Positions 1 through 6,828 of a stretch of DNA of 7,831 nucleotides are shown one piece after another. Positions within the stretch are counted from its first letter, which is position 1. The number at the start of each line of letters is the position of its first letter. The stretch is from NCBI GenBank assembly GCA_902767175.1, contig CACXGH010000027.1, forward strand, positions 1 through 7,831, read 5' to 3'. A model generated the notes under the pieces. The model had not been told where the DNA came from and ran no database searches. It was given only the letters and a program-made list of their open reading frames with translations. This DNA comes from an uncultured Ruminococcus sp. (GTDB lineage: Bacteria > Bacillota > Clostridia > Oscillospirales > Acutalibacteraceae). A program made the translations under genes and the position numbers.

Positions 1-74
1 GGAGCTAAAGCTCCCCGACGTCTGTTGACGGCGTCGCTCGCTCCAATCAAGCGAGCTTGTTGGAGCTTTGCTCC
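1..74. repeat. Cluster of GC-rich palindromes with matching hairpin ends
   Basis: Four short hairpins follow each other: GGAGC/GCTCC at 1-5 and 10-14; CGTC/GACG at 19-22 and 27-30, inside an outer CGACG/CGTCG pair (16-20 and 32-36); GCTCGCT/AGCGAGC at 36-42 and 50-56; and GGAGC/GCTCC at 62-66 and 70-74. The two end hairpins are nearly the same sequence (loops TAAA and TTT), so the block resembles a small element with palindromic ends. A competing pairing also exists: GCTCCAA at 40-46 with TTGGAGC at 60-66, enclosing CAAGC/GCTTG (48-52 and 55-59), which cannot form together with the third and fourth hairpins. It is GC-rich in an AT-rich flank and has no open frame. It may be a repeated intergenic element, or the 3' end and terminator of an upstream gene, since TTGTTT follows at 75-80. 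The left edge coincides with the window edge and may be cut. Confidence 0.6.
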
Positions 75-98
75 TTGTTTAATAAAAAGATTAAACTG

Positions 99-126
99 TT
101 GACATAAATATATAGTATATCATAAG
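99..126 (+). promoter_or_regulatory. Probable sigma-A promoter for the secreted repeat protein
   Basis: A perfect TTGACA -35 box lies at 99-104. The best-spaced -10 is CATAAG at 121-126 (16-base spacer, four of six consensus matches); TAAGAA at 123-128 (18-base spacer) is an alternative. The region is very AT-rich and sits about 40 bases upstream of the start codon. The -35 is convincing; the exact -10 is uncertain. Confidence 0.6.
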
Positions 127-150
127 AATAGAAAAATCTGTAATATTTAC

Positions 151-158
151 AGGGAGGA
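151..158 (+). promoter_or_regulatory. Ribosome binding site of the secreted repeat protein
   Basis: AGGGAGGA lies six bases before the ATG at 165. It fixes that start and shows that translation of the split gene begins here. No comparable site precedes the second open frame. Confidence 0.85.
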
Positions 159-164
159 ACTTTC

Positions 165-704
165 ATGAATATTAGATTTAATTCTCCGGAAAGAACTAAA
201 CATGTTACTTGCAGACTGCTTTTAATGCTGCTGTCTTCTCTGATCATATTCGCAGCCTTATATGCAGGTATACAGGCAAATGCAGCCGGACTGACGGATT
301 ACGCTCTTATAAACGGTCAGACGGTAAGTCTGAAAGCTTCGTCCGGGCAAACAAGCGGGGCTTATAAGATCAGTACCGAATCACTTGGAGGCAGTCTGAC
401 TATCGTATCAAGCGGAAAAGAGTCGGGTACTGCCGATGAATATGATACAATGTACGTTTCGGTCGGATTGCCGACAGGATACAGTCTTGACAGTATTACT
501 GTCAAAGGTAAATCAAAAACAATATACCGGATAGAATATATCAGAGAAAATGCGTACAGTTTTGTAATGCCGGGTGAAAATGTTACCGTGAGTGCAAGCT
601 ATAGCTTTAATAAATCAGCGGCTTTCAGCGGTGATGTTTTCTGGACAGATACTCAGCCCTTGGTGACTGATTCTCCAATGGGTCTTGTCAATTTCAGCGG
701 ATAA
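165..704 (+). CDS. Secreted repeat protein, N-terminal part (frameshifted from the next ORF)
   Basis: This 179-residue frame encodes the export signal and first domain of what was probably one protein of about 752 residues. Residues 1-41 form a signal peptide: basic N-region, hydrophobic core at about 18-35 (LLLMLLSSLIIFAALYAG), and a likely cleavage after ANA near residue 41. Residues of about 75-150 match the pattern of divergent InlB B-repeat domains: GYSLDSITVKG, then YSFVMPGENVTVSASYSF. This small beta-rich module is common in Gram-positive surface proteins. The last residues (after PM, near 680) look out of frame, and the frame stops at 704 while the downstream frame continues a clear Ig-like strand. 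Deleting one G from the GGG at 680-682 would join the two frames. If the stop is real, the product is a short secreted protein of unknown role. Export is well supported; function is not. Confidence 0.8.
   Translation: MNIRFNSPERTKHVTCRLLLMLLSSLIIFAALYAGIQANAAGLTDYALINGQTVSLKASSGQTSGAYKISTESLGGSLTIVSSGKESGTADEYDTMYVSVGLPTGYSLDSITVKGKSKTIYRIEYIRENAYSFVMPGENVTVSASYSFNKSAAFSGDVFWTDTQPLVTDSPMGLVNFSG
680..704 (+). other. Apparent frameshift joining two halves of one gene
   Basis: The upstream frame reads PMGLVNFSG then stops at 702-704. The other frame is blocked by TGA at 664-666 but is open from 667 and reads VLSISADKT, a typical start of a bacterial Ig-like domain. Removing one base from the GGG at 680-682 gives PMVLSISADKT without interruption and one frame of about 752 codons. 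I see no classical slippery heptamer or prfB-like signal, so a mutation or a sequence error is more likely than programmed frameshifting. Confidence 0.7.
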
Positions 705-1080
705 AACTATGATAGCTAAAGGTGAGTCTGTCAGATTGACTGTAACACCATACCCGAGCTACGCAACAGACCTGATGTATACCTTCAGCAAAACTGACGG
801 ATACGAATATGAGACAATTTGTGAAACGACTGATAGATCTATAACAGAAACTCCGGATAATTACGGAGCTACATCTTATCGGGTATCTTCATATTCATCG
901 TCAGGCAGTTACTTTTCTGATTCTGTGACGGTAAATGTCCTTATAGATGTGGATGCTTATGAGCCGTCCTGCACAAAGCCCGGTAATATCAAGTATTACA
1001 GCGATTATTATAGCAGTAATCTATATATCCGTGAAAACGGAGTTTTCAAGATAATATCAACAGATGATATTGAAATTCCG

Positions 1081-1308
1081 GCAACAGGACACAGCTACAC
1101 GACAAAGACAGTTGATCCGACCTGTACGGAAAAAGGATATACACTTCATACCTGTTCAAAATGCGGTGACAGCTATAAGGATACCTACATGGATGCCACA
1201 GGTCATTTTTACAAAGAAGAAGTAGTTGCACCTACTGTGACTTCACAAGGTTATACCGTTCATACCTGTTCTGTATGCGGACATTCATACAAGGATAACT
1301 TTACCGAT
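1081..1308 (+). repeat. Two tandem 38-residue GH/CxxC repeats
   Basis: Units at 1081-1194 and 1195-1308 each begin ATGH and carry GYT.HTCS.CG followed by SYKD. The first also has a cysteine in PTCTEKG, which the second replaces with valine (PTVTSQG). Such repeats are widespread in Clostridia cell-surface proteins. The CxxC pair with nearby histidines could bind a metal or form a disulfide; this is inference. Confidence 0.8.
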
Positions 1309-1323
1309 AAAATAATAGAAAAT

Positions 1324-2421
1324 CTTGTTAATGATACAGTTGTATCATTAACAAGCATAAAGCTTGGCGGCAGCGTTAAAATACATGGTTCAGCCACAGG
1401 AGGTATAAGTCCGTACGAGTTTGTGTTCTACTGCAAAAAGTCCACGGATAAATATTATAGGACGCTGAAAGCCTTTGATACAACGGCTGAGTTTGAATTT
1501 ATACCTGCCGAGACGGGAATTTTCAATCTGCGCACAAAAGTCAGGGATCAGACAGGAAAGATAGTTACAAAGGATCTGACCGTCACTGTAACGAGTGATC
1601 TTGCGAATACGACCACGGTATCAGCTTCTGCGATCGGTCTTGGCAGTAGTGTGAAGATCACAGGATCTGCCGAAGGCGGCATAAGCGAGTATCAGTATGT
1701 GTTCTATTATAAGAAGTCTACGGCGACATATTATAAGACGCTGAAAGCCCTTGATACGACAGAAACGGCTGTATTCAAACCTTCCGAAACGGGCAGCTAC
1801 ATTATACGCACGAAGGTTAAGGATCAGACAGGAAAGATGGTTACAAAGGATCTGACCGTCACTGTAACGAGTAATCTTGCGAATATGACCACAGTATCAG
1901 CTCCCGTAATCAATCTCGGCGGCAGTGTGAAGATCACAGGATCTGCCGAAGGCGGCATAAGCGAGTATCAGTATGTGTTCTATTATAAGAAGTCTACGGC
2001 GACTTATTATAAGACACTGAAAGCACTTGATGCGACAGAAACGGCTGTATTCAAACCTTCCGAAACGGGCACCTATACTATACGCACGAAGGTTAAGGAT
2101 CAATCAGGAATGTTAGTTACAAAAGATCTGACAGTAAATGTAATGAATAAACTTGTGAATGCGACCACGGTATCAGCTTCCACGACAAATTCCGGCGGCA
2201 GCGTGATGATCACCGGATCCGCCGCAGGCGGTACAGGTCCCTATGAGTATGCGTTCTATTATAAAAAGTCCACGGATAAATATTATAAGACGCTGAAAGC
2301 CTTCGATACAACGGCTGAGTTTGATTTTAAGCCTGACCAGCCGGCTGACTTCAATATACGCACGAAGGTCAGAGATGCTAACGGTTATATTGCAGTAAAG
2401 GATATTTCAGTAAAGGCTGTA
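1324..2421 (+). repeat. Four tandem 276-base (92-codon) triple-tyrosine repeats
   Basis: Units start at 1324, 1600, 1876 and 2152, always exactly 276 bases apart; the last has 90 codons before the stop. Each encodes a leucine-asparagine start, GGSVKITGSA, FYYKKST..YYKTLKA, then F.P...G...IRTKV.D, K.LTV. Units 2 and 3 share about 90 identical bases in a row (1648-1737 in unit 2). The junctions of units 1/2 and 2/3 are also nearly identical over about 70 bases. Units 1 and 4 share a different middle cassette (STDKYY, then AFDTTAEF), giving an A-B-B-A order that points to duplication or gene conversion. Confidence 0.9.
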
Positions 2422-2466
2422 TGAATTCCCTAAACATGGATATCCGGTAATTTTAAAGTTCAATCG

Positions 2467-2501
2467 GAAAGCTCCCGCACAATGTGCCGGGGGCTTTCTT
2501 T
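2467..2501 (+). terminator. Rho-independent terminator after the repeat-protein gene
   Basis: GAAAGCTCCCG (2467-2477) pairs with CGGGGGCTTTC (2488-2498) with one T-G wobble. The inner CAC/GTG extends the stem beyond a bulged C and leaves a tight three-base loop. The stem is followed by TTTAT. It separates this gene from the ruv operon. The T tract is short, so termination may be incomplete. Confidence 0.8.
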
Positions 2502-2506
2502 ATGGT

Positions 2507-2534
2507 ACGATTGATTTCACTGACAATCAATCGT
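2507..2534. repeat. Perfect 10-bp inverted repeat upstream of the ruvC promoter
   Basis: ACGATTGATT (2507-2516) and AATCAATCGT (2525-2534) are exact reverse complements around an eight-base spacer, TCACTGAC. The right arm ends seven bases before the ruvC -35 box. It could be an operator for a dimeric regulator or a second weak terminator; it lacks a T tract on the + strand. It does not resemble the Gram-positive LexA box (CGAAC...GTTCG). Confidence 0.65.
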
Positions 2535-2541
2535 CTTTGTA

Positions 2542-2570
2542 TTGATAGTTTTTGGAAAATATGATAGAAT
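2542..2570 (+). promoter_or_regulatory. Promoter of the ruvC-ispA operon (extended -10)
   Basis: TTGATA (-35, 2542-2547) and TAGAAT (-10, 2565-2570) are separated by an ideal 17 bases. A TG sits one base before the -10 (2562-2563), giving an extended -10. Each box differs from consensus at one position. Transcription would start near 2577, leaving a leader of about 35 bases before ruvC. Confidence 0.8.
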
Positions 2571-2610
2571 AAATATAGATCATATACTGAAAAAGCTACG
2601 GAGAGAGAAA

Positions 2611-3123
2611 ATGAGGATATTAGGAATAGACCCGGGCTATGCAATTGTCGGCTACGGGGTAATAGAATTCAGCGGCGGCAGATATTACCCTGTCGATTAC
2701 GGAGCAATAACGACAGATGCGGATACGTCCTTTCCGCTCAGACTGCAGCAGATATACAACGGGATAATTTCCGTTATAATAAAAAATGATCCCGATGAAA
2801 TGTCTATCGAAAGACTGTATTTTCAGAATAATCAGAAAACAGCTATAGACGTCGCACAGGCAAGAGGAGTTATTATGCTTGCTGCACAGAACAGTAATAT
2901 CCCGATAAGCGAGTATACTCCGCTTCAGGTAAAAACAGCCGTTACAGGTTACGGACAGGCTCATAAGCCGCAGGTGATGGAAATGACAAGACGCCTTTTA
3001 AAGCTTGAAAAGGTGCCAAAGCCCGATGACACCGCCGATGCTCTTGCTATAGCTATATGTCATGCACAAAGCTCGGGTACGGCACTTCGCTCTTTGCTGA
3101 ACAGGAGGAAAAATAAACAATGA
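2611..3123 (+). CDS. ruvC: Crossover junction endodeoxyribonuclease RuvC
   Basis: RuvC is the dimeric, metal-dependent nuclease that cuts Holliday junctions symmetrically during recombination and repair, working with RuvAB in the cytoplasm. The 170-residue product has the family's usual length. It opens with RILGIDPG and contains the four acidic catalytic residues expected of the RNase H-like fold: D7, E67 (in MSIERLYF), D140 and D143 (in DDTADALA). The QARG motif near residue 83 and the GYGQAHKPQV segment near 113-122 are also typical. The frame could be extended upstream to TTG 2542, but the ATG at 2611 has GGAGAGAG a few bases before it, gives the canonical N-terminus and lies downstream of the promoter. 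It is the first gene of the operon and its stop overlaps the next start by four bases (ATGA). Confidence 0.97.
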   Translation: MRILGIDPGYAIVGYGVIEFSGGRYYPVDYGAITTDADTSFPLRLQQIYNGIISVIIKNDPDEMSIERLYFQNNQKTAIDVAQARGVIMLAAQNSNIPISEYTPLQVKTAVTGYGQAHKPQVMEMTRRLLKLEKVPKPDDTADALAIAICHAQSSGTALRSLLNRRKNKQ

Positions 3124-3707
3124 CACAAATATATTTTGTCCGCCATGCACAGCCGGATTACAGACAGGGTGTTAACAGTACATTCGCTCTGTCTGATGAG
3201 GGAATGATCGACAGACTTAAGGCTGCAGAGGTGCTTGAAGGAATAAGCTTTGACTGTGCTGTGTCAAGCCCGTACAGAAGAAGTCTGGAAACGATAGAGC
3301 CGATTCTGAAAAGCAGGAAACTTAGTGTCGTTACTGATGAAAGGCTGAGAGAGAGGGATAATCCCGGCGGCAGCAGCAACAGTCACGAGATGTTCCGAAA
3401 GCGCTGGTCAGATTTTGATTTTCATGAGGAGGGAGGCGAAAGCCTTCATTCAACTCAGCAGAGAAATATTGCGGCACTGAATGATATTGCCGAAAAGTAT
3501 AAGGACAAAACAATTCTTGTCGGAACTCATGGTACGGCACTTTCAACCATAATAAACTACTTTGACCCTGCCTTCGGATATGAGCAGTTCATGCGTATAA
3601 TCGACTATATGCCATATGTGCTGAGAATTGACCTTGACGGAATGAAGCTTAAGGGTATGGAGGAGCTTTTTTATATAAAAAAGGAATTTCACGGAGTGAA
3701 GAATTAA
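3120..3707 (+). CDS. Histidine phosphatase family protein (phosphoglycerate-mutase-like)
   Basis: This 195-residue protein belongs to the histidine phosphatase superfamily, whose members move or remove phosphate through a phospho-histidine intermediate. The RHA motif gives the nucleophile H9 next to R8. SSPYRRSLET (49-58) supplies the conserved phosphate-binding arginine, E78 in RLRERD is the likely acid, and H137 in GTHGTALS is the second catalytic histidine. No signal peptide or membrane segment is visible, so it should be cytoplasmic. The substrate cannot be read from sequence; relatives act on sugar phosphates, nucleotides, cobalamin precursors or phosphoproteins. AGGAGG at 3103-3108 inside ruvC precedes the start, and the ATGA overlap implies coupling to ruvC. 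Its place between ruvC and ruvA is unusual; no link to recombination is shown by the sequence itself. Confidence 0.9.
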   Translation: MTQIYFVRHAQPDYRQGVNSTFALSDEGMIDRLKAAEVLEGISFDCAVSSPYRRSLETIEPILKSRKLSVVTDERLRERDNPGGSSNSHEMFRKRWSDFDFHEEGGESLHSTQQRNIAALNDIAEKYKDKTILVGTHGTALSTIINYFDPAFGYEQFMRIIDYMPYVLRIDLDGMKLKGMEELFYIKKEFHGVKN

Positions 3708-3717
3708 GGAGCAGAAT

Positions 3718-4326
3718 ATGATATACAGTCTTAACGGAAAAATAATACATACAGAGCCTTCATTTGTTGTGATAGAGTGTGCAGGCGTAGGCTATAAATG
3801 TATGGCTACGATGAATACTCTCAGAGCATTGCCAAAAACAGGAGAAAACACAATGCTCTATACACATATGCTTGTCAGAGAGGACGCTGTAGAGCTTTGC
3901 GGGTTTGCAACAACAGCGGAGATGAACTGCTTTAAAATGCTCATGTCAATAAGCGGAGTCGGTGCGAAGGTTGCAATCGCAATTCTGTCGGTGCTCACCC
4001 CGGAACAGGTAGCGCTTGCGGTTTCACTCGGTGACAGTAAGGCTCTTACAAAAGCGAGCGGAGTCGGAAATAAGCTCGCACAGAGAATAATACTTGAGCT
4101 TAAAGACAAGATAAAGAAGCTTGGCATAGCTGAGTCAACGACAGATACAGATACAACAGCGGCAGTTATTCCTTCAGCCGCAGGAAATATTGCTCAGGCT
4201 GTCGGTGCACTTGCTGTGCTCGGATATACACCGGATGATGTACTTCCTTTTATGAAGGAAATAGATCCTGCTCTGCCCGTAGAGAAGATCATATCCGAAA
4301 CACTCAGGGCAATAGGCAGGAAATGA
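3718..4326 (+). CDS. ruvA: Holliday junction branch migration protein RuvA
   Basis: RuvA binds the four-way junction as a tetramer and loads the RuvB motor on its arms. The 202-residue product matches the family in length and layout. An N-terminal OB-fold (about 1-63) ends in the typical LVREDAVELCGF. Two helix-hairpin-helix DNA-binding motifs follow: ISGVGAK near 78-84 and ASGVGNKLAQRIILELKDK near 113-131. A variable acidic, threonine-rich linker (about 138-152) leads to the C-terminal domain III (about 155-202), which contacts RuvB. AAGGAG at 3706-3711 overlaps the stop codon of the preceding gene and lies six bases before the ATG. The gap to the phosphatase gene is 10 bases, so they should be co-transcribed. 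Confidence 0.97.
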   Translation: MIYSLNGKIIHTEPSFVVIECAGVGYKCMATMNTLRALPKTGENTMLYTHMLVREDAVELCGFATTAEMNCFKMLMSISGVGAKVAIAILSVLTPEQVALAVSLGDSKALTKASGVGNKLAQRIILELKDKIKKLGIAESTTDTDTTAAVIPSAAGNIAQAVGALAVLGYTPDDVLPFMKEIDPALPVEKIISETLRAIGRK

Positions 4327-4378
4327 TATATAATTTGCAGAGAGCCGCTTGTGCGGTATGAATTCAGAGGAAAACGAT

Positions 4379-5419
4379 ATGGAAGAGCTTGATTTTGAAA
4401 ACAGAATAGTTTCGCCAACAGAAATAATGGGCGATAATGACAGCGATAATCCCCTGAGACCGAGAACGCTTGACGACTATATCGGGCAGGAAAAGGCAAA
4501 GCAGAATCTTGCCGTGTTCATAGAGGCAGCCAAACAAAGGGGTGAAAGCCTTGACCATGTACTGCTGTACGGCCCTCCGGGACTCGGTAAGACAACGCTT
4601 TCCGGTATTATTGCAAATGAACTTAGGGTAAACCTCAGAATAACCTCGGGTCCTGCAATAGAAAAGCCCGGAGATCTTGCGGCTATACTTACAAATCTTA
4701 ACGAGGGAGATGTTCTCTTCATTGATGAGATACACCGCATTTCAAGGGCAGTAGAGGAGATACTCTATCCTGCAATGGAGGATTTTGCGATAGATATTGT
4801 CACAGGCAAGGGGCAGATGGCAGCGTCCTATCATTTGCCGCTGCCGCATTTTACACTTGTCGGTGCTACAACAAGAGCAGGACAGCTCACGGCACCGCTG
4901 AGAGACCGTTTCGGTGTATCGCTCAGACTTGAGCTTTATACACCGGAGGAGCTTGCAAGGATAGTGACACGAAGTGCGTCTATCCTGAATATTGATATAG
5001 AGCCTGACGGTGCATTAGAGATAGCATCACGCTCAAGAGGTACACCGAGAATAGCAAACAGAATGCTCAAAAGAGTCAGAGACTTTGCACAGGTGCTGTC
5101 AAACGGTGTAATAACTCTCGAAACCGCAAGAACGGCACTCGAAAGACTTGAAATAGATGAGCTTGGACTTGATGCCAACGACCGGAGAATGCTTTCGGCA
5201 ATTGTGAAATTCTATAGAGGAGGTCCTGTAGGACTTGAGACTCTTGCGGCTGCAATAGGAGAGGAAGCCGTCACAATAGAAGATGTAATAGAGCCGTATC
5301 TTATGCAGATAGGTTTTCTTAACCGTACACCAAGAGGAAGATGCATTACACGGGCAGCCTGTCTGCACATGGGTTTTGAGCTGCCTGACGCACAGGAGGG
5401 ACAGATAAAATTTGAGTGA
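4379..5419 (+). CDS. ruvB: Holliday junction branch migration ATPase RuvB
   Basis: RuvB is the hexameric AAA+ motor that pumps DNA through the RuvA-bound junction. Over 346 residues all expected motifs appear: Walker A GPPGLGKT (65-72), Walker B LFIDEIH (113-119), sensor 1 GATTRAG (162-168), arginine finger in PLRDRFG (R175), sensor 2 in RGTPRIANR (R224), and a C-terminal winged-helix domain from about 260 with the usual GLETLAAAIGE. Three in-frame starts are possible: TTG 4349, ATG 4358 and ATG 4379. I chose 4379 because AGAGG (4366-4370) is eight bases before it and the product then begins MEELDFENRIVSP, close to family N-termini. The 52-base gap after ruvA is the largest inside the operon and holds a small CCGC/GCGG hairpin (4345-4356). 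Confidence 0.95.
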   Translation: MEELDFENRIVSPTEIMGDNDSDNPLRPRTLDDYIGQEKAKQNLAVFIEAAKQRGESLDHVLLYGPPGLGKTTLSGIIANELRVNLRITSGPAIEKPGDLAAILTNLNEGDVLFIDEIHRISRAVEEILYPAMEDFAIDIVTGKGQMAASYHLPLPHFTLVGATTRAGQLTAPLRDRFGVSLRLELYTPEELARIVTRSASILNIDIEPDGALEIASRSRGTPRIANRMLKRVRDFAQVLSNGVITLETARTALERLEIDELGLDANDRRMLSAIVKFYRGGPVGLETLAAAIGEEAVTIEDVIEPYLMQIGFLNRTPRGRCITRAACLHMGFELPDAQEGQIKFE

Positions 5420-6629
5420 TATATTAACTGTATCAGGACTTAACCTGTATGTAAAAACACTTCTTGAGTCTGACAGAAACCTGCGCTCAATTACGCTGCG
5501 AGGTGAAATATCAAACCTCAGGGCTGACAGAAGAAGCGGTCATATATACCTTGTTCTCAAGGACGAAAGAAGCTCGATAAGTGCCGTTATGTTTTCCTCA
5601 AGCGCTGAAAGATTAAAATTTATACCTGATGACGGAATGAAGGTCATAGTAAAGGGCAGGATTTCCCTTTATGAAGCAGCAGGAAAGTATCAGATATATG
5701 TTTCCGAAATGCTGCCTGAAGGTGAGGGAGAGCTTAGCCTTGCTTTTGAAAGGCTTAAAAACAAGCTTGCTGCAGAGGGGATTTTTGATGAAAGGCATAA
5801 GAAGGCTCTGCCGCTATATCCTAAGAGGATAGGAGTTGTGACATCACCGCAGGGAAAGGCAATAGAGGATATTACACAAACTTTGAAAAGACGATATCCT
5901 GTCGGTGAGATAATTCTCTGTCCTGCTGCTGTTCAGGGAGAAGGAGCAGGCAGACAGCTTGCCGAGGGAATAAGACGCTTCGACAGGCTGAAATGCGTTG
6001 ATGTTATTATCATAGGACGAGGCGGAGGATCTGCAGAGGAATTGTGGGCTTTTAACGATGAAGAACTTGCAAGGGCTGTCTATGACTGTGAAATACCTGT
6101 TGTTTCGGCAGTAGGTCATGAAACGGATTTTACTATATGCGACCTTGCCGCCGATGTGAGAGCTTCAACGCCGACAGCAGGCGCTGAGCTTGTCGCCGGA
6201 GAAATGAGCAGTATGCTCTCAACTCTTGCATATTCTCACAGAAGAATATGCGAATTGATGAGGTCAAGGCTCAGACATGAAAGACAGCGCCTTGATATAA
6301 TAAAGAACGCAAGGGTTCTGCGCTCACCGCTGGAGCTTGTAAGCCTGAGAAAAAATGAGCTTGATGTGCTGAACAGCAGGCTTTTATCCGTATATTCCGC
6401 GAGACTTTCAAAGGGCAGACATGATATAGCGCTCATTTCTGCAAAGCTTGATGCGCTAAGCCCGTTAAAGGTACTCGGACGAGGATATTCTATAGCTAAA
6501 AAGCAGAATAATGTACTTCGCTCAGTCAAAAGTGTTAAGGCGGAGGATAATATAGAACTTATATTACAGGACGGTGAGCTGAAATGCTCTGTTCTGGAGA
6601 TAAAGGAGAAAAAACATGAGCAAGACTGA
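5412..6629 (+). CDS. xseA: Exodeoxyribonuclease VII large subunit XseA
   Basis: XseA is the catalytic subunit of exonuclease VII, which degrades single-stranded DNA from both ends into oligonucleotides and needs several small XseB subunits. The 405-residue protein has an N-terminal OB-fold (about 1-100) starting ILTVSGLNLYVK, and a catalytic domain with PKRIGVVTSPQGKAIEDI (137-154), GRGGGSAEELWAFNDEELA (202-220) and GHETDFT (235-241). A charged helical stretch (about 265-350) and the conserved end LGRGYSIA follow. It is somewhat shorter than the roughly 450-residue E. coli and Bacillus proteins, apparently in the helical part. The start is TTG at 5412: AGGAGGG (5394-5400) lies 11 bases upstream and MSDILTVS fits the family. 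The start overlaps the end of ruvB by eight bases, suggesting coupled translation. Confidence 0.95.
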   Translation: MSDILTVSGLNLYVKTLLESDRNLRSITLRGEISNLRADRRSGHIYLVLKDERSSISAVMFSSSAERLKFIPDDGMKVIVKGRISLYEAAGKYQIYVSEMLPEGEGELSLAFERLKNKLAAEGIFDERHKKALPLYPKRIGVVTSPQGKAIEDITQTLKRRYPVGEIILCPAAVQGEGAGRQLAEGIRRFDRLKCVDVIIIGRGGGSAEELWAFNDEELARAVYDCEIPVVSAVGHETDFTICDLAADVRASTPTAGAELVAGEMSSMLSTLAYSHRRICELMRSRLRHERQRLDIIKNARVLRSPLELVSLRKNELDVLNSRLLSVYSARLSKGRHDIALISAKLDALSPLKVLGRGYSIAKKQNNVLRSVKSVKAEDNIELILQDGELKCSVLEIKEKKHEQD

Positions 6630-6828
6630 TTATGAGCATTCTATGCTTAGGGTACAGGAAATAATAGAACAGCTTGAGAGCAGTGAGCTTCCGCTTGAAA
6701 AGGCGATGAAGCTGTTTGAGGAGGGTACAAAGCTTACGGCGGAATGCTATAAGACACTCGATAAGGCCGAGCAGAAGATCAGGGATATTTCCGAGCTTGA
6801 AAACAGTGAGGAGGAGAGCAATGACTGA
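6616..6828 (+). CDS. xseB: Exodeoxyribonuclease VII small subunit XseB
   Basis: This is the small helical partner of XseA, needed in several copies for exonuclease VII activity. The 70-residue length is normal for the family. The core has the typical pattern: YEHSMLRVQEIIEQLES, LPLEKAMKLFEEG and a helix ending KAEQKIRDI, followed by a short acidic tail. AAAGGAGA (6602-6609) lies seven bases before the ATG. The gene overlaps xseA by 14 bases, fitting coupled production of two subunits of one enzyme. Confidence 0.95.
   Translation: MSKTDYEHSMLRVQEIIEQLESSELPLEKAMKLFEEGTKLTAECYKTLDKAEQKIRDISELENSEEESND

Larger units (their letters stand above)
685..2424 (+). pseudogene. Secreted repeat protein, C-terminal part with Ig-like and triple-tyrosine repeats
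   Basis: This frame is open for 579 residues from a TTG at 685, but that TTG (and the first ATG at 709) has no ribosome binding site, so it is probably the displaced remainder of the gene starting at 165. Residues 1-90 form an Ig-like region starting ISADKTMIAKGESV. Residues 91-132 look like a degenerate repeat of the next type. Residues 133-208 are two 38-residue repeats with ATGH, GYT.HTCS.CG and SYKD. From about 214 to the end come four repeats of 92 residues with FYYKKS...YYKTLKA, the pattern of 'triple tyrosine motif' (Y_Y_Y-like) beta-sandwich repeats. The chain ends right after the last repeat: no LPXTG sorting motif, transmembrane tail, SLH or dockerin module is visible. The repeats suggest binding or a stalk outside the cell, but the ligand is unknown. 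It is labelled a pseudogene because of the shift; if the shift is a sequence error, the gene is intact. Confidence 0.75.

Noticed and set aside
1..74. CRISPR array
   Set aside because: The repeats are short hairpin arms without regular spacing or unique spacers.
685..704. Programmed ribosomal frameshift at the ORF junction
   Set aside because: No slippery heptamer, prfB-like CTT-TGA or upstream stimulator is visible, and the natural join lies well before the stop codon.
2542..2610. TTG-initiated 23-residue extension of RuvC
   Set aside because: It would start at the -35 box, before the predicted transcript start, and is not family-like; ATG 2611 has a ribosome binding site and the canonical N-terminus.
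2500..2610. LexA/SOS operator before ruvC
   Set aside because: No CGAAC...GTTCG-type palindrome is present; the inverted repeat there has a different sequence.
3858..4127. Minus-strand ORFs across the ruv-xse genes, such as this one
   Set aside because: They are antisense shadows with serine- or leucine-rich composition, no ribosome binding sites and no recognisable domains.
6716..6820. Arginine-rich 35-residue extension of the ispA product
   Set aside because: It is the shadow of xseB in another frame; ATG 6821 with GGAGGAG gives the normal start.
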